A stretch of 64,000 bases of DNA from Liopterus haemorrhoidalis (taxonomy: Eukaryota; Arthropoda; Insecta; Coleoptera; Dytiscidae), in assembly GCA_963971575.1 (NCBI GenBank), contig OZ020619.1, forward strand, positions 28,896,800-28,960,799, in the 5' to 3' direction. The first letter of the stretch is position 1; each line of letters starts with the position of its first letter. The position numbers and the translations under genes were made by a program. Below the pieces are notes generated by a model, which saw only the letters and a list, made by a program, of their open reading frames with translations, ran no database searches and was not told the DNA's origin. Positions 1-10,425 of this stretch are shown here, piece after piece.

Positions 1-35
1 AAAATTACCTTATGCTGTTATGGTCTTATCAACAC

Positions 36-215
36 CATATCATGGCCAGCACGAAGTCCGGATCTCAACCTTTGAACAATTGAACATGTCTGGAATATCT
101 TTGGCAGGCGCTTAACAGATCAGTTAAACCAACCTAACAACCCTACGACATGGGGCGCAGACTTGCGGAAATATGGAATGGACTCAATGAGAATGGAATA
201 CAGTCGTTTATTTTA
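36..215 (+). pseudogene. Tc1-like transposase, C-terminal relic
   Basis: The + strand reads, across a frameshift, WPARSPDLN followed by IEHVWNIFGRRL, the region of the third catalytic residue (E) in Tc1-type DDE transposases. These enzymes cut and paste DNA elements at TA sites in the nucleus. Only the last part of the protein is inside the window; the first two catalytic aspartates would lie to the left of base 1. The frameshift means it is inactive. The next feature downstream is a Copia remnant, so the two are independent insertions. Confidence 0.7.
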
Positions 216-339
216 AGCATTAACATTAAGCAACATTAACATTTAAGCATTAATGTCAGGTTATGTTGAAGCTAAGTAGTACACTGGATTCATAGAGGAA
301 GAAATTAAAGAAAAGGATAGCAAAATCAATACCAAAAGA

Positions 340-1355
340 AGGGGAATAAAACATATTCTTTACAAAAATCGTTATATGTACTAAGACAATCAGGTTGACA
401 ATGGAACAGGAAATTAGATGAAAATTTTAAAAATCAAAACTTAAAACAATTCAAAACAGATCCATGTATCTCTTTTAAATAAAATGGAAATGAGGTGATC
501 ATAATTGCTATATTCGTTGATGATATCATCATAGCAAGTAATAAAAGAATAAAAAAAAAGTTATTAAATAAAAATTAGCTATAAATTTGGTTGTTAAAGA
601 TTTGAAAAAAATGAAACATTGTTTGGGTATAGAATTTTCGTAAAACCAAAAAGAGGAAGTAACGATGATACAAAAGCACTATATGAAAACGATTTTAAAC
701 GTGTTAGTACGGAAATTCGAATTCGGTACGGACACCACTAAAACCTAATACAAAATTTAAAACAAAATATCAAATCAAATGAAATGGACAAATATCTTTA
801 TCAAGCACTAATTGGAGGTCTAATATACTTGGCTGTACGTACTAGACTACATATCTCCTATGCTGTTACTTATTTAAGTCAATTTAATACAAATAATTAC
901 AAAGAACATTGGCAAAAAAGATTTTGAGATATTTCAAGGGAACCATGGATCACTGACTTAAATACAGTCAGACGTAAAAGCACATATTTGGTTAAACAGA
1001 CTGGGGATCCTGTATAGTACATAGAAATCTTACACTGGATACACTTTTATTTAGGCTGGAGTGGCAATAAGCTTGGAAGCCAAAAAGCAAAGAACCATAG
1101 CTTTATTAAGCACTGACATAGAATATATGGCGCTCGCAGAAGCAGCAAAAGAGGCAATGGGTGCGTTTTGTTGGTGGCTGGTTAGTAGTATTAGAATTGA
1201 TGCGTAAGAAAATGATGAAAAGACAATTTGGATCGCGAAGCAAACATAGAATGACATTTGCATGGAGGTTAAGTCATATGGTTATAGAAAATCATAGACT
1301 CTGGTTACGTGTGAAAACTAACATATTTCGCCTAAATAAATGGATAATCTAAATA
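340..1355 (+). pseudogene. Copia-type Pol remnant (reverse transcriptase end and RNase H)
   Basis: This is the C-terminal half of a Ty1/Copia polyprotein, broken by stops and frameshifts. Readable blocks in order are LYVLRQSG.QWNRKLDE (RT), IFVDDIIIAS around 505-540 (the catalytic Y/F-VDD box), MKHCLGIEF, YQALIGGLIYLAV-TR near 795-845, AVTYLSQFN, LRYFKGTMDH, and KKQRTIALLSTDIEYMALAEA near 1080-1140, the RNase H segment typical of Copia. A family Pol is over 1000 residues; here about 330 codons survive. No LTR was found on either side. The piece is old and inactive. Confidence 0.85.
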
Positions 1356-1360
1356 ATAAA

Positions 1361-2100
1361 TGCAGAAGAGAAAAAATTCTAGACCGTAATGTTTAAGACC
1401 GAATAATTGAATTATACATTCATTTTAAGTTTAGATTTAACAATACTATATTAAATTTATATAGACACAAAATGAGGACATACAGTAATACCAAGATTTA
1501 ATTCTAATACATTTAAAAACCAAATGAAAACAACTGCATTCAAATATTACTTTTCATCCCCACCACACTTATTCATTGCAGTCGTTCAACCTCAAATCAT
1601 CGAATGAGTAGAATGAATAGAATGAGAATATTGTCCCAACAAAACGCGTATTCTGATTAAACCGAAACCAGAATCTGCACAACAAAACGCACCCAATATG
1701 TTTACAAAACTTCCTTCAAGGGCTGTATATTCAAAAAGATAAAATTAAGATATTTTGTAATAATATTGGTGCTGGTTTTTTGGCTGAAATAATACATTCG
1801 ACATCAGACAACATTTTATTCGAAAAGTGATTGGAAATGTTAAAATTGAAGTTCTGCTTATTTCTATCAAAGACATGACATCTGACGTTTTAACCGAAGT
1901 GCTAACGTTCGAGAAACATAGGTTATGTTCTGACAGTTTAGCTTTGGCAGTGATCGCTCTAAAATTATTTTAAAATATTGTTGATGGATAAAACATAACT
2001 TGTTTTTTCCACGACTATATAGATATACGTTCATTACAGGCGTGTTGGTGGTTAGAAAATGTAGCACGTTCCCCACTCCTTTTTTATTACACACCGCTGA
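1361..2100. other. No gene seen
   Basis: A+T-rich sequence follows the Copia remnant. No long terminal repeat, coding frame or RNA gene was recognised. A short minus-strand open frame at 1867-2121 has no recognisable motif and I regard it as chance. Confidence 0.5.
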
Positions 2101-2101
2101 C

Positions 2102-2131
2102 CTGTTACGTAATGAGCTCATTACGTAACAG
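2102..2131. repeat. 30-bp perfect palindrome
   Basis: The stretch reads the same on both strands, with half-site CTGTTACGTAATGAG and centre GAGCTC. There is no loop. It sits 10 bases before a 105-bp duplicated block. It may be the fused ends of a small inverted-repeat element, or a binding site for a symmetric factor; the sequence alone does not decide. Confidence 0.9.
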
Positions 2132-2140
2132 ATTGAAGCA

Positions 2141-2455
2141 GCAATGGTCGACAGTTGCTAGGCAACGTAATAGATAGGTTGAAAGCACATGTCAAATTAT
2201 TGTTAGTTTGTAAAGGAAACCGGATTAAAATTGAATAATATAGTTAAAGTTGTCGAATTTTGCAAATATATTTTTTGATAGAGTTGGTCTTGGTCAGTTA
2301 GTTAATCAATTGACGTAAGGATTGTTATTTTAATTGAATTTACATTCCGTATGACAACATGCATGGTCGTTGCTAGGCAACGTAATACATAAGTTGAAAG
2401 CAACTGTCAAATTATTGTTAATTTTTAAATGGAACTGAATAAAAATTAAATAAGT
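2141..2455 (+). repeat. Duplicated ~105-bp block
   Basis: Two diverged direct copies lie at about 2141-2250 and 2361-2465. Shared landmarks are TTGCTAGGCAACGTAATA, AAGTTGAAAGCA/GGTTGAAAGCA and TGTCAAATTATTGTTA. The 110-bp spacer is unlike either copy. No coding frame is conserved between them. The block could be a tandem duplication or two copies of one short element. Confidence 0.8.
2154..2166. promoter_or_regulatory. X-box (RFX-type) motif candidate
   Basis: GTTGCTAGGCAAC is a 5-bp inverted repeat with a 3-bp spacer and resembles the X-box bound by RFX factors. An identical 13-mer is at 2369-2381 in the second copy of the duplicated block. It lies about 0.4-0.8 kb downstream of the putative minus-strand exon in transcript order. 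Function is inference only. Confidence 0.3.
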
Positions 2456-2753
2456 AATAAAGTCATAGTCGTGGAAAAAGCATAGTATGAAACTTATAAT
2501 AACCTAATATACTATTCTGTCATACATTGAAATTTTATTAGTTATTTTTAATGGTGCGTTAATTTCTTAACAGTGTATTACCAAAAAATGAAGACCAGTT
2601 TCTACCAACACGCGCTTCTATTTCCTGTCATAAGGCCCGGAATTATTCTTTTTCATAGGCCCTGGCCCGACAATTTTGTTTTCTCGGAGCCCGAGACCTC
2701 GGCTGCTTATTTATACAATGTAATTTAGATAGGTACTAAAACTGTATTCTTAC
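2456..2753. other. Non-coding, with a GC-richer patch
   Basis: This is the sequence on the intron side of the donor of the exon at 2754-2967. A patch at about 2625-2700 is richer in G+C (AGGCCCTGGCCCGACAATTT). Similar short GGCCCGG...CAAAATT strings occur near 16230 and 19510, so it may be a worn repeat end. Confidence 0.4.
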
Positions 2754-2967
2754 CCATTAGTTCTATCCGAAGCAATCCCTGAGTCTAAATCAAGTTCAAC
2801 ACCTTCTCCGTAGCACTCGTAATTTTCTCCGTCTGAAAGTGATGAGCACTGACTCTTAGCAGCACTAGCCGGACTGTCGGGACTGGATGTCAACACAAAC
2901 CTCGGCTCTGTCGTCACGTCCAGTACAGTTTCAGTCACGGGCGCCGGACTCGGTGACATCATGCTCT
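2754..2967 (-). CDS. Putative internal exon of a host gene
   Basis: On the minus strand a 214-base segment is open throughout and bounded by strong splice signals. The acceptor is TTTTGTTACAG, ending at 2968, after a pyrimidine-rich tract. The donor is GG|GTAAGA, starting at 2753. Entry phase is 1 and exit phase is 2, which fits the length. The ~70 residues are rich in S, P, D and E: a PSPAPVTETVLDVTTEP stretch, then SSPDSPASAAKSQCSSLSDG, then acidic YGEGVELDLDSGIASD. This suggests a disordered, possibly phosphorylated region of a larger protein. Two ATGs near the 5' end are in frame but need not be the start. Base composition is clearly less A+T-rich than the surroundings. I do not recognise the gene, and no neighbouring exon was found in the window. 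Confidence 0.6.
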
Positions 2968-3589
2968 CTGTAACAAAAGGTCACTGAATGTAGATTATAA
3001 TACAGGTACAGAGGTAGAAGTTTATAACAGGTTTAAGAGAGAAAATGCGGATCTCCGGAAATGTATGACTCACTATGTCTTAATAGAAATTGATGATATG
3101 GAATACTTATGTTACAAAGTATGATTCATGTCATGGATAGTAAGTATCTACATGAAATATAATAGCTAGAGACCGGATTATATGCAACATGAAAACACTA
3201 AAATCTGCGTGAAAATATGCAAAACAATAGCCCAAAATATGCAGGAAAATTGAAATAATATGCCAAAATATACAACTAATCTCTGAAATATAGAACTGAA
3301 ATTATTTTAAAAAAGCGATAATTATTCAGTACCTCTTAAACATATAAAACAAAATATAATAATTAAAAATAACGATAGTTTTTATAAAAGTATACCACAA
3401 TGTATTGCTCCAAATTTTCCATTATGAAATTAAGAGGATTATCTATACTTCAAAACAAGTTTGTACGTCGAAAACGAGCACTCTTCATCCACAGATATTA
3501 CCGGGCAGTACTCAAGAACTTCAAAGTTAGGGGCGATCTCAGAATATACGGGCAAAATCCGAATAATAACAAGGACTTTTTACCGACCG
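2968..3589. other. Upstream intron sequence, no gene
   Basis: A+T-rich sequence upstream, in transcript order, of the putative exon's acceptor. A plus-strand frame at 3400-3678 runs into a dispersed repeat and has no recognisable domain, so I do not call it a gene. Confidence 0.4.
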
Positions 3590-4080
3590 CCAACATATAT
3601 AAGGGAGGTATTGTGATCATACCAATTTTGACGTTTCGAGATTTCGATGGATCTCCACGAATTGAGGTCCCTACATAACGTTTTGACTATTTTTAGCATG
3701 ATGTCTGTCGGTCTGTCTGTCTGTCCGCCTGTCTGTCTGTCTGTCCGTTTGTCTGTCTGTGTACAAGTGCAGAGCAAATTCGGCTGAAAGGATTTTTATG
3801 AAAGTTCAAATTTAAGGTTCTGCCATCAACGGCACGAGTTGATCAACTTTTGGTAAAAATCGGTTGACTAAAAATGGGAGTTTACTCGTGTCGATTTTAA
3901 GATTTTTGCGAATATTTCACAACAGAAAAATATCTCGAAAAAATTTATTAAACAAAAGTTGCTATAAAAGCAATAACTAATAACTTTTGTTTGAGATGTT
4001 TTTTGATAAAATGAAAAATTTCGAATAATTTCTGTAAAATTTTTCGAAATTTTTTCCATGTCTCAATTTTTTTATATTTA
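3590..4080 (+). repeat. Dispersed repeat with a GTCT tract (family A)
   Basis: A block with GGAGGTATTGTGATCATACC and ACGTTTCGAGATTTCGATGG is followed by a TGTCTGTC-type tract at 3708-3760 and then CAAATTCGGCTGAAAGG. A second, diverged copy is at about 41545-41780, where the tract is GTGTGTCTGT and is followed by AACTCAAAAACGG. The arrangement of a fixed left block, a tetranucleotide tract and an 'ACGGCT'-like block recurs in insect interspersed repeats, but I cannot assign a superfamily. Confidence 0.55.
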
Positions 4081-4390
4081 TTTGTAACGTTTCCATGGTC
4101 ATGATAAATAATATCTCTGTTAGAAAATATTAGGTCAAGTTATTTCTACTCTGCTGCTAGAATGTAATTTATATAAGTACTTTATGATGGCGGTCGGTCC
4201 TGTGGTGGCCACAGCTGATTTTTTTATTTAATTTTTGTAATTTACAGGTCCGATTTGGTCGAGAGCGATATAAAAGGTGTCGAAATAATACAAAGTTGAG
4301 ACTTTATATATTTCGACCGCTATCCTAATTTCAGCGTCTCTCAGAGAAAAATTCCGCATATGTTCTTGTAGCCAAGGGTATGGTCTACAG

Positions 4391-5119
4391 CAGCGGTTTC
4401 CAAACTTTGTTCAGTAACGACCCCCTTAGAAAAATACCATCTCTGGCGCCCCCCACCCTCCTTATTTAGTAAATGTATAAACAATTTGTAAATAATTTCT
4501 TTATTGAAATAATAATCACAAAAGTAGCAAAAATATGTAATGTAAATAGTTTCTCTAATTCCTAAATATTTATTTTCACAACATAAATTACGAAAATCAT
4601 ATAAAAATAAATTATATTAATATTAACACGTTCGCGGACAGTTTTGTACAATGAGATGTACCCAAAATGTCACTTTTTTAGATTTTTGTTTATAATAGGA
4701 CATTTACTGTGTTTGGTATGTTCCTGATAGGTCAGTTTATACTAGTTTTCATATACTTAAATGAAATTAAAACCTGCCCCAGCCGTCATTTGTATATTTG
4801 AATAAAAAAGTAGGACGGTTTAGACCGTCATGACCTGAGCTAGGAAAAATATTCGACGGCTATAGCCGTACTGTCTGCGAACGTGTTAAATATGTAATAC
4901 AAATTAAAAATGTAATAAAAATCAATTTTAATGTGAAGTATGGGCTTGTTTCTTCGCATATAATTCGTTAAATCGCGGTTTATATGACGAAAGAGCGACT
5001 CTTATTTCGTCTTCCACTATTAACCGTGCGCGATATTTTGTTTTAATAACAGGTAATGTGGAAAATCATGCGAGCCGCGACCCCCAAGGTGGTCGCGCCC
5101 CCCACTTTGGAAACCGATG
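4391..5119. mobile_element. hAT MITE with perfect 8-bp target duplication
   Basis: The element begins CAGCGGTTTCCAAACTT and ends AGTTTGGAAACCG-type sequence; the actual right end is CACTTTGGAAACCGATG, an inverted repeat of the left end with a few mismatches. GTCTACAG flanks both sides exactly (4383-4390 and 5120-5127). An 8-bp duplication plus a C-A-G start is diagnostic of hAT transposons. The 729-bp interior has no transposase frame, so it is non-autonomous. C-rich text just inside both ends (GCGCCCCCCACC; GCGCCCCCCACTT) is symmetric too. Confidence 0.92.
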
Positions 5120-5127
5120 GTCTACAG

Positions 5128-5815
5128 ATTTAGGAAGATTTTAAACAAAATGTTAAGATACGCAGATTCGCAGTGATAGAGTATATCATCATGTCTCGAA
5201 TTTGGGACAATTTATAATTTTCGCCACTTTGATAATATGGGGCAACACTTCCCCATTACCTTTGCTAAATTCGTTTATCTGACCTTATGTTTCATAGCCC
5301 ATATTGTTCTTTAACAAGTTCGCACATTTTCTTTTAATTTTATCTGGAAATACATATCTGGCCAATGGGATTCGGCCAGGGCATAAATCTTTCTTTTCAA
5401 GTTTTTTCAAGCACGCAAGAATATGTGAAAAGTGTGTTTTAATCAGAGCAATATATATTATTTTTTAATTCAAGAATCTCTAAATGCTCTCTTACATTGA
5501 GGAATCGACATCGCTTCAGAGCTATCGCATTCATTAAAAACGTCTTTAATTGCCTCGAAGTTTTCACTAAAATAGTACAGATTCCAACCATGTACTCCAG
5601 CAAATTATCACAAATTCTAGTGGTATAGACATAGTTGGAAGTTTTTTTTTATTTGGGATGATTTTTTGAGAAATACTTATTTTTTTGTAGACGAAATTAA
5701 CTTGTACACATTTCCAATGCGCATCAAATTTCTTCGGAAAAACGATTAATACTATACAGGAGACTATACAAGAAACCTGCTATAAATTCATATAGGGATA
5801 AAATACTTTCGTCTA
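5128..5815. other. No gene seen
   Basis: Mostly A+T-rich sequence. Fragments such as TCTGACCTTATG and GGCCAATGGGATTCGGCCAG did not match any family I know. No coding frame is present. Confidence 0.4.
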
Positions 5816-5822
5816 TCTATAG

Positions 5823-6245
5823 CAGTGGTTCTCAAACTTTTTAATGTGGAGGTATCCCAAATCGATTATGTAAAAATTTCCGGCACCCCCAACATCATGT
5901 GCATGAAATTATAAAGACATTTTATCAATCTTAGGAAAACATTTTTTAATTAAAAATATATTCTATAAATGAGAACAGGAGGTACACAAAAATACAGGAT
6001 TTTTAAAAATAGAAATAGGACAGCATGATTTGAAATTAAAAATATGTTCTTAAAATGAGAAAGTTACACAAAAAATTAATGCGATACATAAGTCTGATAT
6101 AATTTACATAATTCCTTTATATTTGGGCGTATTTTGTACATTCTGAACTCGCATTTCATGTTCTACTGACTTCAATCTTGCCCTCTTTTTAGTTTTGATG
6201 TTAACGAGCGAAGAAAATCCTAGTTCACACAAGAAAGAGGTAGAA
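5823..6245 (-). pseudogene. hAT transposon 3' end with transposase C-terminus
   Basis: The terminus CAGTGGTTCTCAAACTTTTT at 5823 is a hAT-type end. Inside it, the minus strand at about 6090-6240 reads RPNIKELCKLYQTYVSH after a degraded K/R-rich stretch. This is the C-terminal part of the hAT transposase branch that also gave rise to ZBED5/SCAND3-like genes, and that also appears at 63.3-64 kb here. Several stops and frameshifts are present. The other terminus and the target duplication were not found. Confidence 0.6.
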
Positions 6246-6727
6246 AATTGAACCAAAACTTGAAGTGCTCTGGCTCCTATGTTGTCGTGCTGTCGTATAG
6301 GGCAGTATCGCTCAAAGTTGTGGCGCTAATTTACATTAAGAACGCGCTATACCGAATAGTGATTTTAAAACGATCGGAAGTTAGGCATTATGCGTATAAA
6401 AATACATACGATGCTAAATTTCATACTATGCCTGCGGCACCCACTATAGAATAGGGCAATAATTTTTGATCGAATCTTTTATAAATCTTGCTTCCATTAG
6501 CAAGGTAACGAAACACGGTATTAAATAATTTCTAAACATGAAGAAAAATCTAGTAGGGAAATTGCAGTAGTTCACTGCAAACAATATTCAGTAACTAAGA
6601 TTATTTTGAAGTATAAAATCTCCAGAGTTTTGGACTTCAATGATGCCTTTTTGGGCCTCAGAGTCACATCCACGTACAAACTGGTCACCCTAATTATTGT
6701 TGACACCAAAATCATCCCGGAAACGTA
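6246..6727. other. Unassigned sequence
   Basis: A short frame at 6248-6454 has no recognisable motif. ATAGGGCA occurs at about 6298-6305 and again near 6450, which could be a chance direct repeat or a duplication around a ~145-bp insert; the ends between them are not inverted repeats. Confidence 0.3.
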
Positions 6728-6776
6728 TTTCTGGATACAGGACATGTAGGACTACCACATGTCCTGTATCCAGAAA
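6728..6776. repeat. Perfect 20-bp-arm hairpin
   Basis: TTTCTGGATACAGGACATGT is followed after a 9-base loop by its exact reverse complement. The arms have no mismatch. The size fits a small stem-loop RNA or a foldback end. No flanking transposon end was recognised. Confidence 0.9.
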
Positions 6777-7790
6777 CATAGACTTTAGACATACGGCTCA
6801 ATAAAACTGCAACCACTCTTTCGCGCTGGAATCCCGCACATGGGAAAAAATTGTAATCATGCATCAAAACAAAAAAGCTTAATTGACGGTTTAACCTAAA
6901 TGAAATATAATGATTCTAACACGAAACAGGGGCTACAGTGGCTGTTGAGTTACGAAGAAGTACCTTTTTGTTAATTGATTGTGAAATTATTGATATTACA
7001 GATACAGTTTGCTATTATAATTTTTAAGTTGTAACAAATCTCTCATTTAGTTGTTAAGTTATCTTACACACACATATACGTATATATCAAAGAACACAAT
7101 ATATATTAACCAGAAAAAAATTTCTTAAACACAAAATTTTGACGTTTATTGCTTCAGTAAATCACAATTATTATTTGAGATGTTATTTTTGGTAAAACGT
7201 TTTGCATCACTTCACTTTTAATTTTATATTTTATATTCCAAAATCACAAAGGTCTTGTTCATAAGCAACATAATTTGAACACATCAGAAACAGCAATTAT
7301 CAAAAGAAACACCAAACAGAAATACCGAATTTAAACACAAACAATACAAATTAAATACATTTAAAATCACAGATTATTAAAAAACATTACAAACACATCC
7401 TACATTGTTTAATATTATTTTGTTTAACATGAAAATACTTGTTTGGCACTGAGAGTGACGCACTAAACAATGACATTATGGAATGCGAGTAAGCGTGGTA
7501 AAGGTAACGCAAGATGCCAATAAGCCCTCTTCAGATATTCGCTGTGAGTGGGTGTTGGAGAGGGGCGTTGACCCACTTCCATATCGCAGGTAACCGCAGT
7601 CGCGCATACCACGCTCATATGAGTGCCCACTATTTCTAGCCTCTGTTTACCATGGAAATATGTAAAGGGGTTAAGATAATTCAAGATATTTTGGTAGAAT
7701 GTTATTGAAAGTTTTCCATTTCAGTTCTAAGAAATGACAAAATTGGATAAATGTAAAATAAAGTTTCCAGTATGATTTAATTTTAGAAAA
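6777..7790. other. No gene seen
   Basis: A+T-rich sequence with a less A+T-rich island at about 7470-7650 (GTAAGCGTGGTAAAGG, GGGTGTTGGAGAGGGG). A minus-strand frame at 7463-7684 over that island has no motif I recognise and no clear splice sites. Confidence 0.35.
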
Positions 7791-7796
7791 CATAAG

Positions 7797-8226
7797 AGGG
7801 TTGCCCTATATTCGGTGTCATGTGGTTTTTCAATTTAAAATACATTTTATTTTTCAATATGAACTCCCTTAGCATCAAAACATTTATTCCAGGGATGCTC
7901 AAAAAAATATACCATCCATATAGTGGCTTCCCGGAAAGTCTGCAAAATAACCCTCCTATAACCTCTTCATGATGGGAAACTCTTTCCATCCACGAATTTC
8001 CTGAGGTCTGGAAACAAATTAAAGCCTGAGAGAGCCAAATCTGATAAATAGGCTGGTTGTTTCGCCAATTCGCACTTCAAACCACTGATTTTACCCAATT
8101 ACCAAAATGGATTTGTGTGTAGCCCTGTTGATAATTTGTTAGCAAATGCGGCATCGAAGTTTCAACGCCCCCCTACCCTTCCAAAGGCGTTGTTCTACTT
8201 CGGGCTTTTCAAAACCTGGCAACCCT
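7797..8226 (-). mobile_element. Internally deleted mariner relic
   Basis: Matching ends AGGGTTGCC (7797-7805) and GGCAACCCT (8218-8226) bound a 430-bp segment. The minus strand encodes a mariner transposase tail: PAYLSDLALSGFNLFPDLRKF, where the catalytic third D of SPDLAP-D-F is degraded, then EEVI...YFADFPGSHYMDGIFF in shifted frames. Everything upstream of the last catalytic block is missing, so the element has lost most of its gene. It is inactive. Confidence 0.65.
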
Positions 8227-8373
8227 AGACACAATCGATCTATGATATACACTGAATCCAACTTTGTAAGTATCTCATAGGCCTCATGTCAGAATTCGAG
8301 CATCCAGTTAACTTCCTCCTTTACTCTAACCAATTTCTTAGTACAGTTTCGACTGATAAGGAACAGTTCAAGT

Positions 8374-8800
8374 TGGAATGAAGTAAGCCATGGATTATTA
8401 GATATGATCTTGCTTTTTGTACTTTTTGTTTTTCTGGCTTTTCTGTTAATAAAGTCAAGGTCCATGTCTAGTTTTGGCACATTTTCTGTAGGGGGTCAGA
8501 AAGAATCGTCGACTTCTACGTTGCCGTATACCGATGATGTCATTTTCGGGAATAGCCACGACTGGAGGTACTACGAACGTGAAAAAAAGGCAGGCAGTGA
8601 CAAGGGAGAATAATACAAATGAGATATCACAAGAGGCGAGCGCATCTGAAGAAAAGAAGGATGTAAGAGAAGGCCTTCGAAGATCTTCTAGACCTTCGAA
8701 ACAAGTACGGAGATACCCTATGCCAGATAAGACACCCTAAGATATGGAAGGCAATAAAACCCAAGAAAAAACATGGAATGAAGTATGCCATGGATTGTTA
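8374..8800 (+). pseudogene. Possible Copia linker fragment between short direct repeats
   Basis: Frames at 8404-8613 and 8534-8740 overlap. The second ends GLRRSSRPSKQVRRYPMPD, resembling the basic RRSxRxxKPxxRY linker that precedes the reverse transcriptase in Copia polyproteins. A ~28-base direct repeat beginning TGGAATGAAGTA-GCCATGGATT flanks the piece at about 8374-8401 and 8773-8800. The repeat could be a local duplication. Assignment rests on the linker only. Confidence 0.35.
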
Positions 8801-9426
8801 GACAAAATATAAGAATTTCGGTTTAATGGTGCAATTCTGTGGCAAATCTGTAAGCTACAGACGATTGTATCTAAGGAGTTGTTTTATGTGTTGTTATGGA
8901 CAGTTTCTTATAGATTTTGTCTGTAAGCTTAAAAATTTGCCAAAGAACTGTACCATAAATGTGAGTTTTTAGAATTATGTTATTGAAATAAAGTTACTGC
9001 ATCAACTTGGTATTTAGTTTAAAATCTTTGACACTCATCAACGATAGCTATTCGCGTCCCACGCAGCCCATTTTATTGATGTTATAACAAATAAAACAAT
9101 AAATAATAGTGTTTTAAACATTGTTGTACGATATAATCAGCTGATGGTTCGGTAACCATCTTGATGACGTAGGTTCTGAAGTTTAATAATTGACACTCAG
9201 AATTTCTGTGTTTTTAAATTAAATTTACTATTTTATAATGATAAAACTATATATTTGTAGATAAAATATCGTATCTGATTTGCTTATAATGGTTATATTA
9301 CACTCGATGATTATAACTCTCGCCTACAGCTCGGGTGGTAAACTTCATCATCGTGCAATATAGCCTCCAGTATATGCTTGCTAAATATAATACTGTGTTA
9401 TACTATCTTATTATACATTATACTAT
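8801..9426. other. No gene seen
   Basis: A+T-rich sequence without recognisable frames. The last ~90 bases contain short TATACTATCTTA repeats that run into the R1 element. Confidence 0.4.
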
Positions 9427-10425
9427 CTTATACCGTCATTTTGTCTCTGTCTGTCTGTCTGCCTGTCTGTCTGTCTGTCTGTTCGGTAAAAATTGTAGCC
9501 AAACGGCTAAACCTAGAGAGTTGAAATTTGGCATGCTTATACAACTCTTTGACCCGCACATAGAAAAAATACTAAAACATCTAAAAAACATATCCCCCTA
9601 AAAATATAAACAAATATCTGCTCATCGAAAAAAAAAATTAAATTCTGAATAGGGTATCAAATGAAAGCCCTTTTGGTACGTGGATTAACGATAAAAAAAA
9701 TATTTTTGCAAAATAAATTATTTAGACGCGATTTTTGCCAAAATTGTGCAATAAAAATTTTGTCCCACACCCTGTAGCCCAGATGGTTGAAACTTAAAAT
9801 CTGAAAAAATTCTAAGTAATGTATATATGTGTGAACCGGAATAGTACAACAGGAATTTTTGATCAGATTATGTTTTTGGAATATAACACATTTTTTGTGT
9901 TTTTTGCTTGACCACGTAAAAAATATATTTAATAACTTATCTAAGAGAGTTAACCAGCATGCTTTGATAGTGTAATGTCTAGCATGATCGCGTTCTAATT
10001 TGCAAACTAAGGTTCGATTTTTTCAATTTTATTTTTTCTGTTTTTTTTGCATTTTTATTTTGTTTAAATTATTTTTTTCAAAATTCTATTTTTATTTGGG
10101 CATCTGTTGCATTTAATTTTTATAAGCGTAAATATAATAACCAGTGGAAATTGTTGAAATTGAATACACGAAATCAGAAGGGCGGGGTTATGACTTAAAA
10201 CAACCAATGGAAGCCATAGGCGCAATTTATAAAATCTTAATGAAATTTGCTATATAAAAAAAAAAAAAATACTGCACATATTTAGAAACCTAAATATTGG
10301 TATTAAAATTAACAAAAAAAGTATTTTAACATAAAATTTGTTTTGGCATCCCAAATAATCATCATTCACTTACTAAATACCTGCGAAACCCTGAAATGTG
10401 TGAAAATTCACACTTAATATCATTT
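9427..10425 (+). repeat. R1 repeat, copy 1 (~1 kb)
   Basis: Begins TATACCGTCATTTTG, then a (TCTG)n tract, AAATTGTAGCCAAACGGC, GAGAGTTGAAATTTGGCATG and a long A+T-rich body. It ends AAATACCTGCGAAACCC...GTGTGAAAATTCACAC, a 7-bp-arm hairpin. The same order is found on the minus strand at 19833-20905 and, diverged, at 35776-36790; a truncated copy is at 36990-37262. A tRNA-like stretch lies near 9945-10015 (TAAGGTTCGA as a B-box-like part). No conserved long frame is present. The superfamily is unknown. Confidence 0.75.

Noticed and set aside
3400..3678. 92-codon plus frame with basic residues
   Set aside because: Its second half lies within a dispersed repeat (family A), no domain is recognisable, and no splice signals frame it.
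3708..3760. Short regularly repeated units suggesting a CRISPR array
   Set aside because: This and the tracts at 9440-9482 and 20808-20856 are simple tetranucleotide repeats in eukaryotic repeats; there are no spacers or cas genes.
6298..6457. ATAGGGCA at both ends as an 8-bp target duplication
   Set aside because: The sequence between has no inverted ends, so a hAT insertion is not supported.
9335..9601. 88-codon frame over the TCTG tract
   Set aside because: The SVCLSVCL run comes from the tetranucleotide tract; copies 2 and 3 of R1 do not preserve the frame as a whole.
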